Shown here: in pieces, positions 1 to 7,550 of the stretch | How positions within the stretch are numbered: position 1 is the first letter of the stretch | Layout of the letters: each line of letters begins with the position of its first letter | DNA from: Pseudomonas neuropathica | GTDB taxonomy: Bacteria > Pseudomonadota > Gammaproteobacteria > Pseudomonadales > Pseudomonadaceae | Assembly: GCF_015461835.1 (NCBI RefSeq) | Contig: NZ_JACOPX010000007.1 | Span: 1-64,000 of the forward strand | Reading direction: 5' to 3' | DNA length: 64,000 nucleotides | Program-made: the position numbers and the translations under genes | Notes under the pieces: generated by a model | Told to the model about the DNA's origin: nothing | The model's database searches: none | What the model saw: only the letters and a program-made list of their open reading frames with translations

Positions 1-349
1 CCTCAAGATTATCCATCACCCGATTCACCGCCAGTTCCCCAAGCATGATCAGTTGCGCAATCCCCAGCAGCGTCCTGCGCTGCGACGCGGGTACGAGATG
101 AGCGAAGTCATGGGCGATGGTTCTGGCTGAAGCGAGTGTTTCGCTGGCATCCGCCAGCAGTTCTTCGTTTTTGAAGTCTGCGGTAACGGCGTACATTCGG
201 CGGGTTTTGCGTGGGGGTGGGGTGGAGCCGGGTGGGCAGAGGTAGTGATCGAGGGCGCGTTCGGCGGCGTCGTTGAGCTTTTTTGAATCGAGGGATTCGT
301 AGGGGGAGGCGAGATCGGTTTCGGGTGGGTTGGGTGTTGGTTTGGTCAT
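1..349 (-). CDS. DUF6124 family protein, C-terminus cut by window edge
   Basis: The reading frame runs on the minus strand from ATG at 349 and is still open at base 1, so only about 116 N-terminal residues are seen. It begins MTKPTPNPPETD, with a Pro-rich N-terminus, a segment SKKLNDAAERALDHYL, and later ADASETLASARTIAHDFAHL. This layout matches the small Pseudomonas-specific DUF6124 (formerly DUF3077) proteins, which are of unknown function and often present in several copies per genome. AGGAG at 357-361 (read on the minus strand) fixes the start and sits on the edge of a large hairpin leader (see 360-462). No membrane segment or signal peptide is visible. Family assignment is from recognition of the sequence pattern; no role is claimed. 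Confidence 0.75.
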   Translation of the reverse strand, partial: MTKPTPNPPETDLASPYESLDSKKLNDAAERALDHYLCPPGSTPPPRKTRRMYAVTADFKNEELLADASETLASARTIAHDFAHLVPASQRRTLLGIAQLIMLGELAVNRVMDNLE

Positions 350-359
350 GGTGAAGCTC

Positions 360-462
360 CTAGAGTCATTGGAGCTGCCAACGCTCGCTGCGAGACGAAT
401 GAAGGTGGCAGCTATACGCGGGTCGCAGACCGGGACTCTAGAACCGGCAGACCCGAAGGTCT
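360..462 (-). promoter_or_regulatory. Candidate structured 5' leader of the DUF6124 gene
   Basis: Several perfect stems lie in 100 bases: 360-367 with 434-441 (CTAGAGTC/GACTCTAG), enclosing 373-380 with 406-413 (AGCTGCCA/TGGCAGCT), a small apical stem 384-387 with 391-394, and 421-424 with 428-431. Outside this, 449-453 pairs with 458-462 over a CGAA tetraloop. Read as minus-strand RNA this is a multi-branched structure just before the DUF6124 start. The Shine-Dalgarno AGGAG (361-357) overlaps the last two bases of the closing stem, so folding could control translation. The function is inferred. Confidence 0.5.
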
Positions 463-703
463 CCCACGTACAGCCGCCATAAAAAAGCGGGTGTTGTGCG
501 TCCAGAGATCGACGGGCTGCGAGACCCGATCACTGATTCGTCAGCGACCGATCCACAATAGAACCCGCCCCCAAGGCGCACAAGCCGGCGGATTCTGGCT
601 TGGCTGTAGGTAATGGCGCAAGGGTTTGTAGCCTGAAAGGCGTGTCTGAAGGTGTCCTTTAAACAGCTTCGTTTAAATTAAGAAATTTGCGCCAAACATG
701 AGG

Positions 704-737
704 ACCCCTTCGCGAGCAAGCTCGCTCCCACATTTGG
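704..737. repeat. Single REP element, class A
   Basis: Sequence of the form CCCCTTCGCGAGCAAGCTCGCTCCCACA, containing the core palindrome GCGAGCAAGCTCGC. The same core recurs at 34043-34136 and 39361-39383 in this window, so it is a dispersed extragenic palindrome. Confidence 0.8.
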
Positions 738-770
738 AATGCATTCCACTCTGACATCTTGGAATGCGGT

Positions 771-867
771 CCCCTGTAGGCCTTCGCCTGCTCGCGATAG
801 CGCTCTGTCAGATGTAAATGCATTGACTGAAAAGTCCTCATCGCGAGCAGGCGAAGGCCTACAGGGG
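771..867. repeat. REPIN: 27-bp perfect inverted repeat
   Basis: 771-797 is the exact reverse complement of 841-867, with the core TTCGCCTGCTCGCGA, separated by 43 bases. This is a paired-REP (REPIN) arrangement, a variant of class A. It lies between the DUF6124 leader and the flhA promoter. The rest of 463-985 holds no gene that I can support. Confidence 0.85.
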
Positions 868-908
868 TCGCGCTTACGTTCCTCTCTGTTTCAATCCTTG
901 GCAAAAGT

Positions 909-924
909 TGGAAAGCTTCTTGCA
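909..924 (+). promoter_or_regulatory. Sigma-54 (RpoN) type -24/-12 promoter for flhA
   Basis: TGGAAAG-CTTC-TTGCA matches the consensus TGGCACG-N4-TTGCA except at two positions in the -24 half. GG (910-911) and GC (922-923) have the required 10-base spacing. It lies about 60 bases before the flhA start. The flhA-flhF-fleN-fliA operon is a known RpoN/FleQ class II unit in P. aeruginosa, so both position and sequence fit. The transcription start is inferred near 936. Confidence 0.65.
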
Positions 925-985
925 GTACCCGCCGTGAGCCCGCTCTGGGCGTCAAAAGTTTGCTTTAAAGGAACGGGGAAAACCG

Positions 986-3115
986 GTGGATCGCTCTCAG
1001 TTATTCAACACTGCTCGCACAAACGTTGCCGACCTCAGTCGAGGCAATCTGGGCGTGCCGTTGTTGCTGCTGGTCATGCTGGCGATGATGATGTTGCCGG
1101 TGCCGCCGTTCCTGCTCGACGTGTTCTTCACCTTCAACATCGCGCTGTCGATCGTCGTTCTGCTGGTCTGCGTGTATGCGCTGCGGCCGCTGGATTTCGC
1201 CGTGTTCCCGACGATTCTGCTGGTCGCGACGCTGTTGCGGCTGGCGTTGAACGTGGCTTCGACGCGGGTGGTGATGCTCCACGGTCAGGACGGCCACGCC
1301 GCTGCCGGTAAGGTGATTCAGGCCTTCGGTGAGGTGGTGATCGGCGGTAACTACGTGGTCGGTATCGTGGTTTTCGCGATTTTGATGATCATCAACTTCG
1401 TCGTGGTGACCAAGGGTGCCGGACGGATTTCCGAGGTGAGCGCGCGCTTTACTCTCGATGCGATGCCCGGCAAACAAATGGCGATCGACGCCGACCTCAA
1501 CGCCGGTCTGATCGACCAGAACCAGGCCAAGATGCGCCGTCAGGAAGTCGCCCAAGAGGCCGAGTTCTACGGTTCGATGGACGGTGCCAGCAAATTCGTC
1601 CGTGGTGACGCCATTGCCGGCCTGCTGATTCTGTTCATCAACCTCATCGGCGGTATGGCCGTCGGTATCTTCCAGCACAACATGAGCTTCGGCGATGCGG
1701 GCAAGGTTTACGCCTTGCTGACCATTGGTGACGGTTTGGTGGCGCAATTGCCATCACTGTTGTTATCGACAGCGGCGGCGATCATGGTGACTCGTGCTTC
1801 CGGTTCGGAAGACATGGGCAAGCAGATCAATCGCCAGATGTTCGCCTCGCCGAAAGCGCTGGCGGTGGCGGCCGGTCTGATGGCGGTCATGGGCCTGGTG
1901 CCGGGCATGCCGCACTTCTCGTTCCTGAGCATGGCCGCGCTGGCCGCTGGTGGCGCGTACCTGTTCTGGAAAAAGCAGAACGTCGCTAAAGTCGTGGCGT
2001 TGGAAGAGGTCAAGCGCCAGCAGGATTTGCTGCCGTCGCCGGCCCGCGCCATGGAAACCAAAGAGCTGGGCTGGGACGATGTGACGCCGATCGACATGAT
2101 CGGCCTGGAAGTCGGTTATCGCCTGATTCCATTGGTCGATCGCAACCAGGGCGGGCAATTGCTGGCGCGGATCAAGGGCGTGCGCAAGAAGCTCTCGCAG
2201 GATCTGGGCTTCCTGATGCCGACCGTGCACATCCGCGACAACCTCGATCTGGCGCCAAGCGCCTATCGTCTGACCCTGATGGGCGTGATCCTCGCCGAAG
2301 CCGAGATCTATCCGGATCGCGAACTGGCGATCAACCCGGGCCAGGTCTATGGCACGCTCAACGGTATCAACGCCAAAGATCCGGCTTTTGGCCTGGAGGC
2401 GGTGTGGATCGAAATCAGCCAGCGTGCCCAGGCACAATCGCTCGGTTACACCGTGGTCGACGCTAGCACCGTGGTCGCGACCCACTTGAACCAGATTCTG
2501 TACAAGCACTCCAGCGAGCTCATCGGCCACGAAGAAGTACAGCAACTCATGCAATTGCTGGCCAAAAGCTCGCCGAAACTGGCTGAAGAGCTGGTGCCGG
2601 GTGTGGTCACGTTGTCGCAACTGCTCAAAGTGCTGCAAGCGCTGCTTGCCGAACATGTGCCGGTGCGCGATATCCGCAGCATCGCCGAAGCCATCGCCAA
2701 CAACGCCGCGAAGAGTCAAGATACCGCCGCGCTGGTGGCTGCTGTGCGGGTCGGCGTATCCCGCGCCATCGTCCAAAGCATTGTAGGCACTGAGTCGGAG
2801 CTGCCTGTGATCACCTTGGAACCAAGGTTGGAACAAATATTGCTCAATAGTCTGCAGAAGGCAGGACAAGGCTCGGAAGAGGGCGTTCTGCTGGAGCCAA
2901 GCATGGCCGAGAAGCTGCAGCGTTCGCTCATCGAAGCGGCGCAGCGTCAGGAAATGCAAGGTCAGCCGGTGATCCTTTTGGTCGCCGGCCCGATCCGCGC
3001 GATGCTCTCGCGCTTTGGCCGCCTCGCCGTCCCTGGACTGCATGTGCTGGCCTACCAGGAAATACCGGACAACAAGCAAGTGACCATCGTTGCGACAGTA
3101 GGGCCCAACGGCTGA
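986..3115 (+). CDS. flhA: Flagellar biosynthesis protein FlhA
   Basis: Inner-membrane core of the flagellar type III export apparatus; its cytoplasmic C-terminus docks chaperone-substrate complexes. The 709 residues begin at GTG 986 (MDRSQLFNTARTN), preceded by GGGGAA. The N-terminal ~330 residues are a run of membrane helices including the FHIPEP-family signature around TLLRLALNVASTR. The cytoplasmic part (about 350-709) contains the expected VHIRDNLDL segment. Length is normal for the family. It starts the operon flhA-flhF-fleN-fliA, 11 bases before flhF, and follows a sigma-54-like promoter at 909-924. Confidence 0.98.
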   Translation: MDRSQLFNTARTNVADLSRGNLGVPLLLLVMLAMMMLPVPPFLLDVFFTFNIALSIVVLLVCVYALRPLDFAVFPTILLVATLLRLALNVASTRVVMLHGQDGHAAAGKVIQAFGEVVIGGNYVVGIVVFAILMIINFVVVTKGAGRISEVSARFTLDAMPGKQMAIDADLNAGLIDQNQAKMRRQEVAQEAEFYGSMDGASKFVRGDAIAGLLILFINLIGGMAVGIFQHNMSFGDAGKVYALLTIGDGLVAQLPSLLLSTAAAIMVTRASGSEDMGKQINRQMFASPKALAVAAGLMAVMGLVPGMPHFSFLSMAALAAGGAYLFWKKQNVAKVVALEEVKRQQDLLPSPARAMETKELGWDDVTPIDMIGLEVGYRLIPLVDRNQGGQLLARIKGVRKKLSQDLGFLMPTVHIRDNLDLAPSAYRLTLMGVILAEAEIYPDRELAINPGQVYGTLNGINAKDPAFGLEAVWIEISQRAQAQSLGYTVVDASTVVATHLNQILYKHSSELIGHEEVQQLMQLLAKSSPKLAEELVPGVVTLSQLLKVLQALLAEHVPVRDIRSIAEAIANNAAKSQDTAALVAAVRVGVSRAIVQSIVGTESELPVITLEPRLEQILLNSLQKAGQGSEEGVLLEPSMAEKLQRSLIEAAQRQEMQGQPVILLVAGPIRAMLSRFGRLAVPGLHVLAYQEIPDNKQVTIVATVGPNG

Positions 3116-3126
3116 GGTAGTGGTTT

Positions 3127-4467
3127 ATGCAAGTTAAGCGTTTCTTTGCCGCCGATATGCGTCAGGCCATGAAGCTGGTTCGTGATGAGCTGGGCGCTGA
3201 TGCCGCCATCATTGGCAACCGCCGCATTGCCGGCGGTGTCGAGTTGACGGCGGCACTGGATTACAAATTGTCGGCGCTGGCGCCACGGGTTCCGAACATG
3301 GAACTCGAGGACGAACTGCGCAAGACCCAGTCGCGCATCGTCACCGCCCAGGCCGAGTTGAGCCTGCGTGGCGAAGCCGACGGCAACAGCAATCGCCAGA
3401 TTTTCGCCGGGCTGCCGTTGACGGCCGGCCTGCCGCTGACCGCCGCTGAACCGCTGACCGAGCCGACCTACGCTGCACCAGCGCGTCCGGCTCCGGCCCC
3501 TGCGCAGTCCTCCGGCGGTGTCGATCCGCGTGCACTGGATTCGATGCGCTTTGAATTGAACAGCCTGCGCGAGCTGATGGAAGTTCAGCTCGGCACCCTG
3601 GCCTGGAATCAGCTGCAAGGCAGTCGTCCGGCGCAAGCCAATCTGTATCGCCGTCTGCAACGTATTGGTCTGTCCGGCCCGTTGTCGCGCGATCTGCTGG
3701 CGATGATCACTGATATCGAAGAGCCGCGTCAGGCCTGGCGCATGCTGCTCGCGCACCTGGCCCGGATGATTGCCGTACCGGAAGTCGAGCCGTTGGAAGA
3801 GGGTGGGGTGATTGCCATGGTCGGCCCTGCCGGCATGGGCAAGACCACGACACTCGCCAAGCTGGCCGCGCGTTATGTGCTGAAATACGGCGCGCAGAAT
3901 GTCGCGCTGGTGAGCATGGACAGTTTCCGTATCGGCGCTCAGGAACAACTGAAGACGCTGGGCCGCATTCTCAATGTGCCAGTGACCCACGTCGATCCGG
4001 GCCAATCGCTGGTGCAAGCGCTGGATCCACTGCTGCGCAAACGCGTGGTGTTGATCGATACGGCTGGCCTGCAAGCCAGTGATCCGGCCCTGCGCATGCA
4101 ACTCGAAAGTCTGGCCGGGCGTGGCATTCGTTCAAAAAATTATCTGGTCTTGGCAACCACCAGCCAGAAACAGGTTCTAACCGCCGCTTATCACAGTTAC
4201 AAGCGTTGCGGGCTTGCCGGCTGCATCCTGACTAAACTGGATGAAACGGCCAGCCTTGGCGAAGTGTTGAGCCTGGCGATCAGTCATGAATTGCCGGTCG
4301 CGTACCTGACCGATGGCCCACGGATTCCGGATGATTTGCATCTGCCGCGCCGTCATCAACTGGTCAGCCGCGCCGTCAGCGTGCAAATGCAGGAAGAACC
4401 CAGCGAAGAAGCCATGGCTGACATGTTCGCTGATATCTATCACAGCCCGACCAAGCAGGTAGGCTGA
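3127..4467 (+). CDS. flhF: Flagellar biosynthesis SRP-type GTPase FlhF
   Basis: SRP-family GTPase that sets the polar site of flagellum assembly. The N-terminal ~35 residues (MQVKRFFAADMRQAMKLV) are the conserved FlhF basic domain. A Pro/Ala-rich linker follows (about residues 95-135), then the NG domain from about 150. The P-loop GPAGMGKTTTLAKL is near residue 232, with DSFRIGAQEQL, LIDTAGLQ (G3) and TKLDETASLGE (G4) after it. 446 residues is normal. It works with FleN, encoded next, which limits flagellar number. Confidence 0.97.
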   Translation: MQVKRFFAADMRQAMKLVRDELGADAAIIGNRRIAGGVELTAALDYKLSALAPRVPNMELEDELRKTQSRIVTAQAELSLRGEADGNSNRQIFAGLPLTAGLPLTAAEPLTEPTYAAPARPAPAPAQSSGGVDPRALDSMRFELNSLRELMEVQLGTLAWNQLQGSRPAQANLYRRLQRIGLSGPLSRDLLAMITDIEEPRQAWRMLLAHLARMIAVPEVEPLEEGGVIAMVGPAGMGKTTTLAKLAARYVLKYGAQNVALVSMDSFRIGAQEQLKTLGRILNVPVTHVDPGQSLVQALDPLLRKRVVLIDTAGLQASDPALRMQLESLAGRGIRSKNYLVLATTSQKQVLTAAYHSYKRCGLAGCILTKLDETASLGEVLSLAISHELPVAYLTDGPRIPDDLHLPRRHQLVSRAVSVQMQEEPSEEAMADMFADIYHSPTKQVG

Positions 4468-4474
4468 GGTATTC

Positions 4475-4582
4475 ATGAACAGTTTTTGTACCTACATCGA
4501 TGGTCTGCCATGCATTGTTCCGGTTGTGAACGCGCAGCCAGTAATGTGGCCTCCGTCTATGCAAGACAAGGTAAAGAAATAA
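4475..4582 (+). CDS. Candidate 35-codon ORF between flhF and fleN
   Basis: ATG 4475 is preceded by GAGG (4466-4469) at 5-base spacing. The frame MNSFCTYIDGLP... ends at TAA 4580-4582, one base before the fleN ATG at 4584, and fills almost the whole 116-base flhF-fleN gap. It contains two Cys and a Pro/Trp patch (MWPPS). No homology is recognised. The position suggests translational coupling of fleN to this frame, since fleN itself has only a weak Shine-Dalgarno sequence (AAGGTAAAG). It may equally be a chance frame; nothing beyond position and ribosome site supports it. Confidence 0.35.
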   Translation: MNSFCTYIDGLPCIVPVVNAQPVMWPPSMQDKVKK

Positions 4583-4583
4583 C

Positions 4584-5414
4584 ATGGGCAGCATGCATCC
4601 CGTACAGGTGATCGCGGTGACCGGCGGCAAAGGTGGCGTCGGCAAGACTAACGTGTCAGTGAACTTGTCGCTGGCGCTGGCAGAGCTTGGCCGTCGGGTC
4701 ATGCTGCTGGACGCCGACCTGGGTCTGGCGAACGTTGACGTATTGTTGGGGCTGACCCCTAAACGCACGCTGGCCGACGTCATCGAAGGCCGGTGCGAGC
4801 TGCGCGACGTGCTGTTGCAAGGCCCCGGTGGCATTCGCATCGTGCCGGCGGCGTCCGGCACCCAGAGCATGGTGCACCTGAGCCCGGCGCAACATGCCGG
4901 CCTGATTCAGGCGTTCAGCGACATCGGTGACAATCTCGATGTACTGGTGATCGACACCGCTGCGGGTATTGGTGACTCGGTAGTCAGTTTCGTACGCGCC
5001 GCGCAAGAAGTGTTGCTGGTGGTCTGCGATGAGCCGACTTCCATTACCGACGCCTACGCGCTGATCAAATTGCTCAACCGCGATTACGGCATGAACCGCT
5101 TCCGCGTCCTCGCCAACATGGCGCAGAGCCCGCAGGAAGGGCGCAACCTGTTCGCCAAGTTGACCAAGGTCACGGATCGCTTCCTCGACGTGGCCCTACA
5201 ATACGTCGGCGCCGTGCCTTACGACGAAAGCGTGCGTAAAGCGGTGCAGAAGCAGCGCGCGGTGTATGAAGCCTTTCCGCGTTCCAAGTGCGCGCTGGCG
5301 TTCAAGGCGATCGCGCAGAAGGTCGACACCTGGCCGCTGCCCGCCAACCCGCGTGGCCACCTTGAGTTTTTCGTCGAGCGCCTCGTGCAGCAAACGGCAG
5401 GGCCCGTGCTATGA
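4584..5414 (+). CDS. fleN: Flagellar number regulator FleN (MinD/ParA-type ATPase)
   Basis: ATPase that binds FleQ and damps flagellar gene expression, keeping the polar flagellum number low. The 276 residues start MGSMHPVQVIAVTGG. The deviant Walker A KGGVGKT spans residues 16-22, Walker A' LLDADLGLANVDVLLG is near 46, and VIDTAAGIGDSVV is Walker B. The family-typical C-terminal part KAIAQKVDTWPLPANPRGHLEFFVERL is present. A stop lies in frame just upstream (4572-4574), so no earlier start is possible. The fleN stop overlaps the fliA start (ATGA at 5411-5414). Confidence 0.97.
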   Translation: MGSMHPVQVIAVTGGKGGVGKTNVSVNLSLALAELGRRVMLLDADLGLANVDVLLGLTPKRTLADVIEGRCELRDVLLQGPGGIRIVPAASGTQSMVHLSPAQHAGLIQAFSDIGDNLDVLVIDTAAGIGDSVVSFVRAAQEVLLVVCDEPTSITDAYALIKLLNRDYGMNRFRVLANMAQSPQEGRNLFAKLTKVTDRFLDVALQYVGAVPYDESVRKAVQKQRAVYEAFPRSKCALAFKAIAQKVDTWPLPANPRGHLEFFVERLVQQTAGPVL

Positions 5415-6151
5415 CCGCAAGCGGTATGAATTACTACAAGAAGTCGGCACGTGACGCGCAGTACGAGTTGATCGAGCGTTACGCGCCACTGGTCAAACGC
5501 ATTGCCTACCACTTGCTGGCGCGCTTGCCGGCGAGTGTGCAGGTGGAAGATCTGATCCAGGCCGGGATGATCGGCCTGCTTGAGGTCTCGACCAAATACG
5601 ACGCCAGCAAAGGCGCCAGTTTCGAAACGTACGCGGGCATACGAATCCGCGGCGCGATGCTCGACGAAGTGCGCAAAGGGGACTGGGCGCCACGCTCGGT
5701 TCACCGCAATACCCGTATGGTCAGCGACGCGATTCGCTCAATTGAAGCTAAAACCGGCCGTGATGCTAAAGATCACGAGGTTGCGGCCGAACTCCAATTG
5801 AGTCTCGACGATTACTACGGGATTTTGAATGACACCTTGGGCAGTCGCCTGTTCAGTTTCGACGACCTGTTGCAGGACGGCGAACACGAAGGGCTGCACG
5901 AGGATGGCGCGAGTGCTCATATGGAGCCGTCACGCGATCTGGAAGATGAACGTTTCCAGGCAGCGTTGGCGGACGCGATTGCCAATTTGCCGGAGCGTGA
6001 GCGACTGGTGTTGGCGCTGTACTACGACGAAGAGCTGAACCTCAAGGAGATCGGTGAAGTCCTTGGCGTCAGTGAATCGCGGGTCAGCCAGTTACACAGC
6101 CAGTGCGCGGCCCGTTTGCGGGGGCGTTTGGGGGAGTGGCGAGCGCGCTGA
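5411..6151 (+). CDS. fliA: RNA polymerase sigma factor FliA (sigma-28)
   Basis: Sigma factor for late flagellar and chemotaxis genes. The 246 residues carry region 2 (IAYHLLARLPASVQVEDLIQAGMIGLLEV, about 35-63), region 3, and region 4 (LPERERLVLALYYDEELNLKEIGEVLGVSESRVSQL, about 195-235). It overlaps fleN by 4 bases, indicating coupled translation. A 7-bp hairpin GCAGTGT-GGGG-ACACTGC (6154-6171) follows directly but lacks a T run, so it is not a clear terminator. Confidence 0.98.
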   Translation: MTASGMNYYKKSARDAQYELIERYAPLVKRIAYHLLARLPASVQVEDLIQAGMIGLLEVSTKYDASKGASFETYAGIRIRGAMLDEVRKGDWAPRSVHRNTRMVSDAIRSIEAKTGRDAKDHEVAAELQLSLDDYYGILNDTLGSRLFSFDDLLQDGEHEGLHEDGASAHMEPSRDLEDERFQAALADAIANLPERERLVLALYYDEELNLKEIGEVLGVSESRVSQLHSQCAARLRGRLGEWRAR

Positions 6152-6224
6152 AGGCAGTGTGGGGACACTGCGAACGAGGCTGGTGCGGTGATGAACGGCA
6201 CCGGTCTTGCTCTGTTGTGCTCCA

Positions 6225-6251
6225 GACAGTCTTCGAGTGCTGCGCCGATTG
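6225..6251 (+). promoter_or_regulatory. Possible FliA (sigma-28) promoter for cheY
   Basis: GCCGATTG at 6244-6251 matches the sigma-28 -10 consensus GCCGATAA at 6 of 8 bases. GACAGTCT (6225-6232) matches TAAAGTTT at 5 of 8 with the usual 11-base spacer. It lies about 55 bases before the cheY ribosome site. che genes are FliA-dependent class IV genes in P. aeruginosa, which supports but does not prove it. Confidence 0.4.
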
Positions 6252-6317
6252 ATTGAAGTGGCGCGTCCAGGTGCTGGGCGCGTTTAAGACTGCTTGGAGG
6301 TCGAATTGAACAAAGAC

Positions 6318-6689
6318 ATGAAAATCCTCATCGTTGATGACTTCTCAACGATGCGGCGGATCATCAAGAACCTGCTGCGTGATCTTGGGTTCACCAACAC
6401 CGTCGAGGCTGACGATGGCGTGACTGCCATTCCAGTGCTCAACAGCGGAAGCATCGACTTTCTGGTAACGGACTGGAACATGCCGGGCATGACCGGTATC
6501 GACCTGCTGCGTCACGTGCGTGCCGATGAAAAACTCAAGCACTTGCCAGTGCTGATGGTGACTGCAGAAGCCAAGCGCGAGCAGATCATTGAAGCCGCTC
6601 AGGCTGGTGTAAACGGCTACGTAGTCAAACCTTTCACGGCTCAGGCGTTGAAAGACAAAATCGAGAAGATTTTCGAACGCATCGGCTGA
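6318..6689 (+). CDS. cheY: Chemotaxis response regulator CheY
   Basis: Single-domain receiver that carries the signal from CheA to the flagellar switch. From ATG 6318 it is 123 residues ([14 protein letters not shown]). The acidic pair is D8/D9, the phospho-acceptor D52 ([11 protein letters not shown]), the switch threonine T82 and the conserved lysine K104 (YVVKPF). The start is not settled: GGAGG at 6296-6300 is 17 bases from this ATG but only 5 from an in-frame TTG at 6306, which would add four residues (MNKD). The ATG is chosen because it gives the usual CheY N-terminus. Confidence 0.96.
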   Translation: MKILIVDDFSTMRRIIKNLLRDLGFTNTVEADDGVTAIPVLNSGSIDFLVTDWNMPGMTGIDLLRHVRADEKLKHLPVLMVTAEAKREQIIEAAQAGVNGYVVKPFTAQALKDKIEKIFERIG

Positions 6690-6707
6690 TGAACGCGCGG
6701 GGGAGCT

Positions 6708-7496
6708 ATGGAGCATAACGAATCTTCACAGGGCGATTTCGAGTCGACCCTGAAAAAACACGCGGTCGAACTGGTCGAAAGCCTTGAAAAAGGCAGGTTC
6801 GGCGACGCTGTGCAACTGATCCATGAGCTCAATCAGACCCGTGACCGTGGCCTGTACCAGGAAGTCGGCAAGCTCACACGTGAACTGCACAGTGCGATCG
6901 TCAACTTCCAGATCGATCCGAACATGCCGCAGGCCGAGGAAGTGTCGCAAATCACCGACGCCACCGAACGCCTGGGCTATGTGGTCAAGCTGACAGAGGC
7001 CGCGGCCAACCGCACCATGGATCTGGTGGAAAGCGCCACACCGGTGGTCAATGGTCTGGCTGACGAAGCCCAGACTTTGAGCGCCGATTGGGGTCGCTTC
7101 ATGCGTCGCGAGGTCGGGGCTGAAGAGTTCCGTGAACTGGCGCGCCGGGTCGACGGTTTTCTGTCACGCAGCAGCACGGACAACCGTGCGGTGTCGAGCA
7201 ATCTCAACGACATCCTGCTGGCCCAGGATTACCAGGACCTGACCGGTCAGGTGATCAAGCGTGTGACCCAACTGGTCACCGAAGTCGAAAGCAATTTGCT
7301 CAAACTCGTGCTCATGGCCAGTCAGGTCGACCGCTTTGCGGGCATCGAACATGACCGCGCCGCGATGCTTGCAGAAAAAGATCCACAAAAACATCTCTCG
7401 CAGGGTGAAGGTCCGCAGATTCATGCCGATAAACGAGAAGACGTTGTGTCCGGTCAGGACGATGTGGACGATTTGTTATCCAGCCTCGGATTCTAG
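6708..7496 (+). CDS. cheZ: CheY-P phosphatase CheZ
   Basis: Dephosphorylates CheY-P and so ends the motor signal. The 262 residues form the long helical body of the family, with the catalytic motif QDYQDLTGQVIKR (active glutamine at about residue 176). At the extreme C-terminus is the CheY-docking tail QDDVDDLLSSLGF, closely like the E. coli CheZ tail. GGGGAGC just before ATG 6708 is the ribosome site. It lies between cheY and cheA, 18 bases after cheY. Confidence 0.96.
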   Translation: MEHNESSQGDFESTLKKHAVELVESLEKGRFGDAVQLIHELNQTRDRGLYQEVGKLTRELHSAIVNFQIDPNMPQAEEVSQITDATERLGYVVKLTEAAANRTMDLVESATPVVNGLADEAQTLSADWGRFMRREVGAEEFRELARRVDGFLSRSSTDNRAVSSNLNDILLAQDYQDLTGQVIKRVTQLVTEVESNLLKLVLMASQVDRFAGIEHDRAAMLAEKDPQKHLSQGEGPQIHADKREDVVSGQDDVDDLLSSLGF

Positions 7497-7550
7497 AGTT
7501 GTGGAATTTTAGGTTTTTTGGGTTTTTAGACCTGTAGGAGCACCCCATTA

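Noticed and set aside
739..1311. 190-codon plus-strand frame running through the REPIN into flhA
   Set aside because: It starts inside repeat DNA and overlaps flhA in another frame; the protein is low-complexity.
6154..6171. Terminator after fliA
   Set aside because: The 7-bp hairpin is clear, but no T run follows on the plus strand, so it is not called a terminator.
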